Made by a program: the position numbers and the translations under genes. 64,000 nucleotides of DNA from Phorcus lineatus. Taxonomy: Eukaryota > Mollusca > Gastropoda > Trochida > Trochidae. The stretch lies in assembly GCA_921293015.1 (NCBI GenBank), contig OV121094.1, positions 33,788,054 to 33,852,053 on the forward strand, given 5' to 3'. This document shows, piece after piece, positions 1 through 11,860 of this stretch (position 1 is the stretch's first letter; each line of letters starts with the position of its first letter). The notes under the pieces are model-generated. The model ran no database searches. It was not told the DNA's origin and worked only from the letters and a program-made list of their open reading frames with translations.

Positions 1-1370
1 CTTTACTGAAAATAACCCAATGAAGAAACTTTCCATGTCTCAGGATTTTAAGTCAAATAACGGGATATTAAAAAATAAAAGAAAGCGCTTTGGAATTGAG
101 TTTTTTCAGTAATAAAATTTTCATAGTAGAAGTGTTTTTATAGGAATATAGACAAATCAATGTACAAAATAAAAGGACAAAGGTGATCTCTATATCTAGA
201 GGAAAAAACCTGTAAAAATGAATTTGACATTTTGTATAATCATTTTTAACTACCATCCTGCCATAGATATAAAATTTTCTGCAATTATCTCAGTGCGAAG
301 TGTTATCAAACATTTAAGTTAATACATAAATGCTTGTCTATTTCCCACTTTGTCATATAAGTCATATAGTTCTGTACATTGCTCTGTCAACACTCTCAGT
401 AAAGTTCAGCAACATTGGGGACTGCGGCTAAAAGAGTAGGTTACCCTAAAGACTGCCCCACATTGAGACACGAGTTCAGATACTTGTGGTGTTGCCTTAG
501 ACAAGTCTTTCCTCATAATTTGATCACCAAGCTATATATTGGTTACTTTGACAAGATTGTGTTTGTGGACCTTTAAGTAATGTAATTATCTGTTTTGTTA
601 GATCAAGATTATGATAACCCTAATATACAAATAATTATTAATACTATACAAAAACTATAATCATAATACAAAAGTATGATGTTTTAAATAGTCGATATCA
701 AAGGTAGATTGATTGATGGAGAAAATCTGAATACATCGGAATTCTACATTTTATCACTTTGCTTTTCTCTCTTTAAGTTCAGTTCAATTGATGACTAAAC
801 GAGTCAAAAGACAAAGTGAGTGTATGAATCACAACAGTTTTTTTTAGTGTCAGTTCCAGAGGGTACAGAATTTGTGTCTGTTGGCTAAAAACTTCCCCTC
901 ATTACAGCTCGGAGCGGAAGTTGGTGGTGAAACAAGGCAACAAACTGAATACAACGTCGTATTTTGACCTTTCAGTATAGCTTCAGGGTTCTACTGCTAA
1001 CCTTTGACTGCATTAAATAGAACATGGAACGAGGCCTTTTTCGCAACTTTTGTCATCTTTAGCTTGTAAAGAGTTAAATATCTTGTTGAGGAAATTGCAT
1101 TGATTTGTATGAATTTGTTAATCAGAAAAGTTTGAGACTTATTTGTGAACAACTTAAAATGCATACTCTCACGAGTTCTTGTGACCGTTGTTAAATTCAT
1201 TTTAAAAAGGGCTTGCTGAAATCGATTGTATAATTTTATAAATCAGAATGTTAACACTAAATGGAAAATGTGAGACCGCTGATGAATCAATTAATATGAA
1301 GTGACAAAGGCCTTCTTTTATTTGTTGCCTCTTTCATAAAAACAGCATACACTTTTGAAAAACATGTCTT
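1..1370. other. AT-rich stretch, nothing recognised
   Basis: No exon with plausible splice borders, no RNA gene and no clear repeat was recognised here. The short reading frames present are AT-rich and show no familiar protein motif. The right end abuts the first unit of a 1.5-kb tandem duplication. Confidence 0.5.
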
Positions 1371-2868
1371 GTAAAGAGTTAGATTTCTTTACTAAATATG
1401 TTAAATATTATAAACATGAATATGAAATATCCTCTTTAGATTTCTCCTTTTATCATCATAAGATATTTTTCAGAATGTCACTGCAAATTGAATATGATTT
1501 ACAAGTAAAATAATTATTTGAATTTAACAAAGTTCATATGAATCTGTAAAAATCAAGTTAATTTCCTTATGCAATATATTTTATATATATATTTATCTAT
1601 TTTTTATCAATCTCTGAATAGGACATGATTTCATCAAAACTAATTTTGACATTTAAAGGATTTATAGTATTACAGAAAGCATCTACTTGTTGAAAACCAA
1701 TCAATAATGATTCAGTTTGGAAATTACACAAAATAAATTTATAAGTAACATTAAAGCAAGGAAATTTCCAAGCAGAAAACTTTAATTTGATACTATATCA
1801 ACCACACAGTAAATGATTGAAACTTTCTCATTACTACAATAACACATAATAAGACTCTTAAAAAGGTTCTTGAATTTCTTATGTCTCCAAATTATGATAA
1901 TAAACAAAACCCAAAATTTCATTTTTTTCAAAAGATAAAAAAATTATAAAATTCTGCCTGCCAGTTTTGTACAAATGACTCTAGTTTACCACTAAATTTG
2001 AAATTAAAGACATCAACCACAAGCCAAGTTATATCTATATTTATCATTCACTATACTGCCTGAAATGCTTATGCAACAATCCAGAAATTACTCGGTTCAA
2101 AGGGTTTATGTTTCAATGGCAGCCATGACATTTTTTCCTCCCAAAACACAAGTTGCCTATGCATGATCATGTAACTGCTTACATGCTAACGAGGGAAACA
2201 ATTACGAGAGTGCATTAAAGAATACATTATCTGACGACCTTTTTAATTATTCATCGACTCAATAAGCTTCTACAAAAACATATGTAGTCATTGGGAGCAA
2301 ACAGTGCATGAACGAAATTTTGAATTCTGTTTAACACAAAAGCTTTCTAAAAAAAAAACAAGTCAATTTTTAATCAAGGCTTCAAGAATACTAACAAAGA
2401 TTATGAATTCAAATAAGACAAAGGCTATTTTAAAGATACAGATTGATATAAATTAAAGCTTTAGAGTATAAACTTTGCTTGATCATTTGGTATGATGTTT
2501 GACAGAGAAACTCACCGGCATTTGAACTCAAAATTGTCAAAGAACTCTATCAAATACATTTAAATAAGTTTTGATTTGAAATTTGAAATTTCCATTAGTA
2601 AGCACTAATTGTAAAACAAAAATTCCAAATTTGCATTACCACAGGCAAAAATTGATAATCAAAAACCTGTTTTACAAAATTCTATCCAATCCTTAAAACA
2701 TGTCACATCTTTTGAAATATCTCTCAATACTAGAAGACAAAAGTAATTTCAAACAGACTTAAAGTAGCTCAATCAGACACCTAGGGGTGATGGATAATAC
2801 TTTCCTGAAGACAAATATTATCAGAAACCAATTGAGCACAGCTTCTGGCAGCCACTACAAATTAAGGC
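1371..2868 (+). repeat. Unit 1 of a 1.5-kb direct tandem duplication
   Basis: The sequence starting GTAAAGAGTTAGATTTC at about 1371 recurs from 2869, an offset of 1,498 bases, and the match runs through the whole unit. I see only scattered single-base differences from unit 2. The unit is AT-rich and non-coding: the longest frames are short and without known motifs. It ends with the segment around TGGATAATACTTTCC and CAGCTTCTGGCAGCCAC. High identity implies a recent event. Confidence 0.93.
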
Positions 2869-4377
2869 GTAAAGAGTTAGATTTCTTTACTAAATATGTT
2901 AAATATTATAAACATGAATATGAAATATCCTCTTTAGATTTCTCCTTTTATCATCATAAGATATTTTTCAGAATGTCACTGCAAATTGAATATGATTTAC
3001 AAGTAAAATAATTATTTGAATTTAACAAAGTTCATATGAATCTGTAAAAATCAAGTTAATTTCCTTATGCAATATATTTTATATATATATTTATCTATTT
3101 TTTATCAATCTCTGAATAGGACATGATTTCATCAAAACTAATTTTGACATTTAAAGGATTTATAGTATTACAGAAAGCATCTACTTGTTGAAAACCAATC
3201 AATAATGATTCAGTTTGGAAATTACACAAAATAAATTTATAAGTAACATTAAAGCAAGGAAATTTCCAAGCAGAAAACTTTAATTTGATACTATATCAAC
3301 CACACAGTAAATGATTGAAACTTTCTCATTATTACAATAACACATAATAAGACTCTTAAAAAGGTTCTTGAATTTCTTATGTCTCCAAATTATGATAATA
3401 AACAAAACCCAAAATTTCATTTTTTTCAAAAGATGAAAAAATTATAAAATTCTGCCTGCCAGTTTTTTTGTAAAATTTTGTACAAATGACTCTAGTTTAC
3501 CACTAAATTTGAAATTAAAGACATCAACCACAAGCCAAGTTATATCTATATTTATCATTCACTATACTGCCTGAAATGCTTATGCAACAATCCAGAAATT
3601 ACTCGGTTCAAAGGGTTTATGTTTCAATGGCAGCCATGACATTTTTTCCTCCCAAAACACAAGTTGCCTATGCATGATCATGTAACTGCTTACATGCTAA
3701 CGAGGGAAACAATTACGAGAGTGCATTAAAGAATACATTATCTGACGACCTTTTTAATTATTCATCGACTCAATAAGCTTCTACAAAAACATATGTAGTC
3801 ATTGGGAGCAAACAGTGCATGAACGAAATTTTGAATTCTGTTTAACACAAAAGCTTTCTAAAAAAAAAACAAGTCAATTTTTAATCAAGGCTTCAAGAAT
3901 ACTAACAAAGATTATGAATTCAAATAAGACAAAGGCTATTTTAAAGATACAGATTGATATAAATTAAAGCTTTAGAGTATAAACTTTGCTTGATCATTTG
4001 GTATGATGTTTGACACAGAAACTCACCGGCATTTGAACTCAAAATTGTCAAAGAACTCTATCAAATATATTTAAATAAGTTTTGATTTGAAATTTGAAAT
4101 TTCCATTAGTAAGCACTAATTGTAAAACAAAAATTCCAAATTTGCATTACCACAGGCAAAAATTGATAATCAAAAACCTGTTTTACAAAATTCTATCCAA
4201 TCCTTAAAACATGTCTCATCTTTTGAAATATCCCTCAATACTAGAAGACAAAAGTAATTTCAAACAGACTCAAAGTAGCTCAATCAGACACCCAGGGGTG
4301 ATGGATAATACTTTCCTGAAGACAAATATTATCAGAAACCAATTGAGCACAGCTTCTGGCAGCCACTACAAATTAAG
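2869..4377 (+). repeat. Unit 2 of the 1.5-kb direct tandem duplication
   Basis: This is the second copy, collinear with unit 1. It differs by a few substitutions and by about 12 extra bases near 3464-3476, where unit 1 reads gccagttttgtac and unit 2 has an added T-rich segment. The match ends at about 4377 (aattaaggc), after which unique sequence begins. There is no sign of transposon ends or target-site duplication, so unequal exchange or replication slippage is a simpler origin than transposition (inference). Confidence 0.93.
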
Positions 4378-7049
4378 GCTCGGATTGTGTCATAAAGCAA
4401 TCAACCTTTGATGCGGCAACCATAGATCAATGATTACATAATGCAGGAACAACACACATTCATCCCGTCACTTCAAATTGATCCTTGCCAGTCAATATCG
4501 AAGCTTGTTTACACTGTTATATTGATTCAGATCAAGTGAAATTACTGCAGATTCAAAAAGCTTGATCAAACATGAAATTATTTCATTTTTGCTAACGCTT
4601 TTTAATTGATTAGCCCTTACAAATAGACATTTTCCAAGAATGAACATTATTTTCATAAGATTTGTGATTAAATTGTGTGCATATTTATCTCTTTTATTAT
4701 TATTTTGCTAAATACTGTACGGAAAATATTTGTATTTGTCAAAAATAAATAATGAATCTCATGTTCATTTCTCTTTGTAAGAAAGTAAAATATTACTGGG
4801 ATTGCACGAGTCTATTTTCCCCTATTCTTGTACTTAAAACTGACCCTTGGCTCCTAACATTGACTTGTTAAGTCGTCGCAAATCTTCTCTGGACATTTTT
4901 TCACGTCAGATTAAGATGTGGTGAGCTCTACCTGATGTCCGTGAGTTCACTAGACATTGTTAGGTTCTTTCTTTTTTCTTTCAGTAAACCAATTTATTCA
5001 TTCAGAAGTAAGATACCTTACATTCATTCGTAACTTCAAATTCATATTATAGTTTTTGCTTTCATTATTTTTAAGACTTTGCAAAATAATTAAAGTCATT
5101 ATCATTATTCAAATGTCTGTTCATTTTCCATTTTTTTGGTAAGGTGTTTAATTGCTCATTTATTTGATTAATTAAAGTCATTATTATTCTTAAAATGACT
5201 GTTCATTTTCCATTTTTTGGAAAGGTGTTTCATTGCTCATTTATTTAATAAAACTCATTAATCTTCATTAATTTTGGGTTAATCTATTACCCTCGATTAT
5301 AACAGTTTATGAAAATCATATTTAGACATGACGTTTATTATCAAATCATTATGTAATAACATTTGAATTTAATATCACCATAAATACGTTATTTAAAACA
5401 TGTTCTTTTAATACACTATAAACAATATTGATTAACAATCATAAACGCCATTAACAATAATGTTACAAACTCACAACAGGAGACACTTAACAATGCAAGA
5501 ACTTTATCAATAAAAGCGCTTTATCAATACAAAATTACTCCGGTCTTAGATTTTGCCTTCCAAACAGAGGAATACAATTGCCACTATTGCCAACAAACAG
5601 CCAGTTACTTGCAACATAACAATACAAGGTTCCACTGTAAATAGCTTCATTATATTAACGTGCTGCGTTAAACCACAACGGTGGAGTAATATGATAAAAT
5701 AAATGTATGTTTTTTCTATGAGGAATTATAAAGAGAGCATTTATGGAAAAATACACTGATTTAATCATACCATACCAATAATTCATCATATTTCTGTGTT
5801 GTAATTTAAAAGATTTTTAGATTTATATTTGAATGTACAAAAGAGGGTTATTTGTTTTAATATTTGTTTAATGTTTGCAATCAACTTTTCACAATAAAAA
5901 CAAGCATAAAATATTCAAACAGTTTAGTGTTTCAGTGTTTAAAACATATTTACTTTGTTTTTATGATGATTAACATTGTCATTATTTGCTGTTAAACACA
6001 GAAAATGACGCTTCAAAGCTGGATAGTTTTCAGGCTTGTTTCACACACAAAATGTAAATGTACATAGAAAAATTGTCTCATGATTTTGAAACATTATCTT
6101 TGAAACTCCAACTGGTACTTGACTGATATAATTAATTGTTTCTCCTTAAGATCTTATCCAACATTTACAGAAATATCCATAAACATTATTATTAAGAATA
6201 AAAAGATATTTTTCAGTTCTATATCATTTCACCGCCACCTGTTGCAAGAAACATAATCCTTGTGCATAGTTATTAGGTGTTTAGAGTCAGAAATTAAAAT
6301 CCCTTTCTCATGGATAATTTTCTCAGGAAACATTTACATCTAGCTCAAGTGGGTCTTTTTTCAGAAAGAGGTGTGGTTGGAAATGAAATGGAGTAAAATG
6401 TTGGGGAACGAAAGGCATCTTAGAACTTCCCCCTCAACATATGATAAAATATTTATACACTGGAAGCTGGGTACGTTTTTAGCTTGTTGAGAGTTTGCGA
6501 GCACTGATAGGTCAAACACTGTGTTGCGACCAGCTGATAATAACATGTAATAGACAGTCAGCTGTGTGATATAGACAACCTGTTGTTCATTTCAGGGAAA
6601 TAAATATCCTCACATCTACTAAACGATCGCGGTGTCCTAACTGTTATACAAAGAAATGTTGTATTTTCATGAACATTCTTGAATGAGTAAAAAGTTACAG
6701 CCAAGTTTTGAAACATGAAAGTTGATTTTGATATAAACTTTTCCCCAAAGCTATAAATATATTTCATTTTCGTTTTGCAACTGCCTGAGTTTGTTGTCTA
6801 TTCATTGACAACAGACAAACATATTTCAACACGATGATCCGATCTGCAGGTGTTTACATGTTTCGGGGTTCAAATTTCGACCACCTGTTCCCCCAAATCC
6901 CCTTTGTTTTGAGGAGATGACTTAGATATCTTGTAAATCTTACAGGTGGTATGCTGTTGTGTACCCGCAGATTGATGTTTCGGATCAGCAGTTTAGCTCA
7001 CCTGAGGAAACTAGTTGACGATCAATACTTGTATAGTAAAACAACTTAC
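4378..7049. other. AT-rich intergenic stretch
   Basis: No gene is recognised. The minus-strand frames at 6361-6767 have no familiar motif. The only structure seen is a short imperfect tandem duplication at 5087-5250, listed separately. Confidence 0.5.
5087..5250 (+). repeat. Imperfect two-unit tandem repeat, about 82 bp
   Basis: The segment beginning TAATTAAAGTCATTAT and containing CTGTTCATTTTCCATTTTTT and GCTCATTTATTT occurs twice, at 5087 and 5169, with a few substitutions and a small indel between units. Confidence 0.8.
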
Positions 7050-7065
7050 CGTTTAGATTATCCAT
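7050..7065 (-). CDS. Candidate first coding exon of an unidentified minus-strand gene
   Basis: On the minus strand an ATG at 7065 reads M-D-N-L-N and is followed at 7049 by a strong splice donor (G|GTAAGT). The 300 bases upstream on that strand (about 7066-7350) are richer in G+C and CpG than their surroundings, as expected for a promoter and 5' UTR. I found no convincing downstream exon on the minus strand below 7050, so the product is unknown and the exon itself could be spurious. Transcript data would decide. Confidence 0.22.
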
Positions 7066-7350
7066 CTTGCCACTCAAATCTAGTAAAATCCGTCACATGA
7101 AAAATCCACATAGTTGGTGATCAAACATATATACATATATTCCTTGAAGTTCTCACACTGGCGAATACTCCATTTCTCTCATAGTACGACAGTACAGTAG
7201 CGAACGTGCGCTACACACACACTGCGAGGAGTTAGCGACTATAGATTGAGGTCGCCCGCCGCATGACTGTGTTCGCTCGCTGCTTATGCGCTGTCTACCT
7301 TTGACACTAAAGTAGGATTCACGCTCGGGGTACGATGTCACCTGAAATCA
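7066..7350 (-). promoter_or_regulatory. CpG-richer block, candidate promoter or 5' UTR
   Basis: Against a very AT-rich background this block contains several CG dinucleotides (for example gcgaacgtgcgc, cgcccgccgcatg, ctcgctgcttatgcgctg). It lies directly upstream, on the minus strand, of an ATG followed by a strong donor. Both strands are open over short lengths but neither translation resembles a known protein. Promoter identity is inference from composition and position. Confidence 0.25.
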
Positions 7351-7649
7351 CCAAGAGTTATCTTTCTTTATTTTTATACTTTTTAAAAATGAATTTATCC
7401 TTGTCTATTTGTTAATTTTAAAATAAAATCATATCTTAGTTCAATGTTTCCGTGTATTCTATATTTCCAAACATTAAAGGTGAAAACTATGCATACTACT
7501 GAAAAAGGACATTTTAAAAAATAGGCCTAAGTATGAAACAATACTTTTATTATTTTTCAGTTTAAACATTTGTCTATGAAGTCACTTATTAATAACAGTT
7601 CATAATCTATTCTTAAATAACAAAAATCCCAACTCATTGCACCTTAAAC

Positions 7650-8128
7650 TTAAAGAGCCACTCCGTGATTTTCATGACATATTATTTCCCTTTGATACGA
7701 ACCTATAAATGTCATATGAGGTGATATAAAATCAAAACATCTTAATTTTTTATGTCCAAAAGACATATATATGACAAATACTGGTTTTCCATGAAAATAT
7801 AAAGAAATCCTTATATATGCACAGAGGTGTAGATATCACGTCCAATATACGTGGATACTAGTTATATAACCTAATAAACACTATCAACTCCTAACTGCCC
7901 ACCTAGCTATTTTAGATAAGTCTCCAAAATTACGTTTGACTATTTGACGCGCGCCACTGTCCGGTTTTCGATCATAATTGCGACGTTCTTCCTTCATATT
8001 GTCACTGTAAAAAAACAATAAGCTTTAAAATGTGTCTTTTTGGTAACAGTCGATACTTTGCGATAAAATGACACCACTTATTAAGTTTGGCATATATGAC
8101 TCCAACAACTCTTGGAGTGGCTCTTTAA
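7650..8128 (-). mobile_element. TTAA-flanked MITE, copy A
   Basis: A non-coding element of about 479 bp with terminal inverted repeats starting TTAAAGAGCCACTCC, and TTAA at each outer edge. The interior carries the hallmark segment ATCATAATTGCGACG next to CCGGTTTTCGATC. It is the reverse complement of copy B at 8316-8780. TTAA at both ends fits a TTAA target-site duplication as used by piggyBac-type transposases, but the ends do not look like standard piggyBac ends, so the family is not assigned. Confidence 0.88.
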
Positions 8129-8315
8129 GTGATTTCTGTTTTCTAAAACCTACAAAATATAATAAATTAGTAACATATATACTACATTGACTATATTCGT
8201 CGCTTTATCCAGTGAATATGTTTGACACCGACTGAAATAATAAAGGGTTTTGCCTTCAACTTCGAATTTGTCGCCGTTTCGACCAACTTGTTATCGATTT
8301 CAGACTATCGACAAT

Positions 8316-8780
8316 TTAAAGAGCCACTCCGTGAGTTGTTGGAGTCATATTTGCCAAACTTAATCAATGGTGTCATTTGATCGCGAAGTATCGACTGTTA
8401 CCAAAAAGAAATTTTAAAGCTTATTGTTTTTTTACAGTGACAATACGAAGGTAGAACGTCGCATTTATGATCGAAAACCGGACAGTGGTGCGCGTCAAAT
8501 AGTCAAACAGAATTTCGAAGACTTATCTAAAACAACCAGGAGGGCAGTTAGGAGTTGATAGGGATTGTTAGATTATATAACTAGTAATGGACGTGATATC
8601 TACACCTCTGTGCATTTATAAGGCTGTTTTTAGATTTTCATGGAAAACCAGTATTTGCCATATATATGTCTTTTGGACATGAAAAGTTAAGATGTTTTGA
8701 TTTCATATCACCACATATGACATTTAGGTTCTTATCAAAGGTAAATAATATGTTATGAAAATCACGGAGAGCCTCTTTAA
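8316..8780 (+). mobile_element. TTAA-flanked MITE, copy B (inverted relative to copy A)
   Basis: A second near full-length copy with TTAA at 8316-8319 and 8777-8780 and the same terminal inverted repeats, AGAGCCACTCCGTGA at the left and a slightly diverged version at the right. It is in opposite orientation to copy A with a 187-bp spacer, so the pair forms a large inverted repeat that could fold if transcribed. Confidence 0.88.
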
Positions 8781-8906
8781 CATACTATGATGGAATCTAA
8801 AATTTTAACATACGGTATTGTTAACGCAAGCGTCATAAAATATCAATTTTATATTTGAGACATAAAAAATGCTTATTTTAAACTATCATTAGTGTTGGTG
8901 AGTGCA

Positions 8907-8930
8907 GTTTTTTTTTTTTTTTTTTTTTTT
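8907..8930. repeat. Homopolymer T run (A run on the minus strand)
   Basis: An uninterrupted run of about 24 T, directly followed by a short AT-rich spacer and a long inverted repeat. It could be the poly(A) tail of a minus-strand retrotransposed sequence, or simple slippage. Confidence 0.9.
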
Positions 8931-8957
8931 TGAAAAAAGTTGGGAAGCAAATGTCAG

Positions 8958-9051
8958 ATCATCCTGTCTCAGGGTAACACGTATAGCTGACGCTCCACTA
9001 CATAAGTGGAGTGGAGCGTCAGCTATACGTCTTACCCTGAGACAGGATGAT
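8958..9051. repeat. Long foldback (42-bp arms)
   Basis: The left arm at 8958-8999 (ATCATCCTGTCTCAGGGTAA onward) is matched by a nearly perfect reverse complement at 9010-9051 (ending CCCTGAGACAGGATGAT), with a 10-base loop. Only one or two pairs mismatch. No protein is encoded. The right arm runs straight into a terminal fragment of the TTAA MITE. Confidence 0.93.
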
Positions 9052-9056
9052 AATAT

Positions 9057-9085
9057 GATATGAAAATCACGGAGTGGCTCTTTTG
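9057..9085 (+). mobile_element. Terminal fragment of the TTAA MITE
   Basis: The bases ATGAAAATCACGGAGTGGCT followed by CTTTT match the right end of copy B. Only the terminus is recognisable. Its interior is replaced by the foldback and T run. Confidence 0.7.
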
Positions 9086-10400
9086 TTTCAGCCTGAAAAC
9101 TGACCATGATCCAATCGAGAGGCTTTTTTAAAACTGATCTCTTGTCGAGTTGGTTACTAATGTTTGATCTATCTTTGCAAAAGGTGACTTATGGGAAATA
9201 GTTTCAAAACAAGTTTTTTAATCCTCAATGCAAGATAGAAAAAAGCGTACAAGCACTTCGAACAAAAGATTTAGCCATGTTGAACCAAAACCAATCTGAT
9301 CTCTTACAAAATATCTGATCAAAATATAAGAAATCGCCATTTTAAAACCCCCCAGGTCAATTTGAATTCTCTAGATAATACACTCTATCAATATTATAGG
9401 AAATCAACGAAGTACAACATTATAACAAGAGTCTGCATTCAGTACAAATCCAAATCAACGCTGTCAAGTATATACAGAAATGATCACATCTTACCACAAG
9501 CTTCATTTATATAAGGAATAACATTTTCGAAGCAAAATACTATCTCATTTAAAAAATAAAGGCGTCACGTGATGAAAGACGATTTTTTAAACCCTTAAGA
9601 AGAGCAACAGACACCACTAAATAGAAAATGTGTAAGGATTTTATTTTGTAAACATCTAAGAATGTTTCCTGTCCAAGAACCTCTGCTCAAAGATCGTGAG
9701 ATACAATGAAGCGTTCGTAAAATATTACGGTTTCGCTGGTTTTTTAAGAAAACGTAATGGCATTTTTCGTTTTGAATGAAACTGCAACATATTAGCTTGG
9801 TGAATCTCATATATTGAAAAGTTCAATATATGAAATCAAATCATCACCCACAACTTTACCTCACCAATAAATAGTAATTAATAGCTAATAAAATATTCAG
9901 TTTTACTTGAAAGAATTTGATCTGATTTTTTTTTGATTTTTCAAATTATTGGAATCACCCATAGAGCATAAAGTTAAATTGGTAATCCCCTTCATTCAAT
10001 GGTATCATAACCATGATCACTGCCTTTCTTTGTAAAATCGTGGATTTTGAAATATTATTCTAGAAATAGTTTTTTGTAGGGCCTATTGTGTTCCCAGGGA
10101 TTGATCAATGAGTCGAGAATGTGTTCCTGAAAGTGACACAGAGTATGTGTAATGAATTTTGTACGTGGCTAATAGAGTCAAAATATCATGTGATCTGAGT
10201 TAAGTTCAAATCGCCTAACTAAAGTTGCACATGTAGCTCTTAAATGCCAAAATTATGACATTTCTTGTTTTTGGTTGTATATTAAAAATGACCATACAAA
10301 AACGTAGAAGTCGAAATTCAACGTCCCATTTACAGGCATGTTAAATTGCCCACTAAGCAATACCAACCTATGTTTTTCGTTGTGTCTGCTATATAGGCCT
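9086..10400. other. Intergenic stretch, nothing recognised
   Basis: AT-rich sequence with no exon-like frame, RNA gene or repeat that I recognise. The minus-strand frame at 9595-9810 has no known motif. Confidence 0.5.
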
Positions 10401-10409
10401 AAATAAGTT

Positions 10410-10612
10410 TCAAAAATTACATTGGAGTCATTGGCGCGCACCAGTGACCGGTTTTCGATTATATATGTTAACTTTTCCCTCATTGTTTTCACTCTACTAT
10501 CTAGTAAGCACTAATTAATATGTTAATTTCAGAAACAACCACTACTTGTCGATGAAATAACATTTATTTGGACATGTTTGACTTCAACAAAATACTCCGT
10601 GCCCCTTTAACA
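10410..10612 (-). mobile_element. Degraded copy of the TTAA MITE
   Basis: Pieces such as CCGGTTTTCGAT near 10450 and ACTCCGTGCCCCTTTAA near 10594-10610 match the interior and terminus of the MITE family at 7650-8780, with many substitutions and missing segments. An old relic. Confidence 0.55.
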
Positions 10613-10919
10613 AAAATTTAGTTTATCAAAAGTGAAATGTATTTATTTTAAGACCTATCGATTTCCATAAGGTGCATATAATATTTTTTAGGCGGTAAAA
10701 AGGATTATAGGATTTCTTCAAATACAACACTTGGTTTATAATTTGTTGCGTCTCCCCTTACATTTTGGGTTTTATTAGAGGCCCGGGTTGTGATCGTAAT
10801 CGATTTCTATATGTTGTATACACGGCTTGTGTTTACTGAGCATTCCATCTTATATCCCTCTTGCAGTCGAGATACTGGTTGTATTCAAGGAAATACGGTA
10901 ACGGAAGTAGTTTTAGGGG

Positions 10920-11062
10920 AAAGAATCGTCATCTAACTTCCTGTGCAGACACTTGCGCAGAAGTCGGAAACTGCACATGTGGTAAAAGATGGCGGTACTT
11001 TGAAAACATTGCTGTTTGGATATGATTAATCGGCGATAAATATTAATACCCAAATTAATTAG
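10920..11062 (+). promoter_or_regulatory. Candidate ELYS promoter and non-coding first exon
   Basis: AAGATGGCGGT at 10986-10996 matches the YY1-type element often found just downstream of start sites in housekeeping genes. It is followed by a possible splice donor (TTAG|GTAAAT, exon end 11062). The ELYS start exon at 12693 is preceded by a splice-acceptor-like TTGCAG ending at about 12670, so an upstream non-coding exon is expected. Assigning it here is inference. The ATG inside AAGATGGCGG is not in frame with ELYS through the proposed junction as far as I can tell. Confidence 0.35.
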
Positions 11063-11437
11063 GTAAATTTATTAGTTTATATGGCTTAACTTATGTGTGT
11101 TCTTTACGAATAGATAACAAGAAACCTTAATCATAGGCTAATCATTCGTGAAATGTGAAAATTATAACGTTTTTTGTAATTCTCAATTTTCCTGATTTTC
11201 AAGCATTACTTAAAACTATCATGATACTGCTTTCAAATATTTCAATAAGTCAAGCTGCTAGTAAATGTATTTAACTTGTTATGTGGGCAGTCAGCATGCT
11301 GGAGTAGAGAAGGTCCTCCGTCCAGATCAAGGATCCGAAGCCTATTTTATGTGAAACGGTTTCTTGAATGTTGTGACTTCTTAATCAATAAAAGAAAATT
11401 ATTTAACTAAAATCGTCTGTGGGATGCAAAGATAAAG

Positions 11438-11459
11438 CCCCCCCCCCCCCCCCCCCCCC
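11438..11459. repeat. Homopolymer C run
   Basis: About 21 consecutive C residues in a strongly AT-rich setting. It marks the edge of a diverged repeat related to the intron-17 element of ELYS. Confidence 0.9.
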
Positions 11460-11860
11460 TGTGATTCTGCATGTTACCGTTGTTGCAGAATAAATCCTGG
11501 ACATAAGCTTTAGTGCAGCAAATGTTAGTCCTTGGGGAAAAGGTATCTTAATGCAGAATAGCTGCTGAAATCACTATTTTCTGTTGCAAAATTTAAAATT
11601 TACTCATTTTTTAAGTCTGAAACCAATTGATAAAACATAAAATCGAAATCATGTACTGTCACACATAATTTAAGTGAGTTAACAGGTTATAAAATATATT
11701 TTTCACAACTCAAAATGTTACATTCAGCTCTAAAAGAAGTGAAAGAAAAGTGTTAAAAGAAGGTATTTACTATTTAGACATTTTTGTTGTTGCTTAAAGT
11801 TGAAGATTTGACTTAAATCTTAATATTCTTAATATTATATTGCAAAATCCAGGAGGGAAT
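11460..11860 (-). mobile_element. Diverged relative of the ELYS intron-17 MITE
   Basis: It shares several stretches, in inverted orientation, with the element at 21023-21482: TTGCAGAAT/TCCTGG near 11484, the block around TTTTTCACAACTCAAAATGT near 11700 (reverse complement of a block near 21205-21230), and AAAATCCAGGAGGGA near 11845. The ends are degraded. No coding capacity. Confidence 0.6.

Noticed and set aside
8889-9107. Minus-strand frame with a Lys run
   Set aside because: Translation of a T homopolymer and a foldback. No protein signal.
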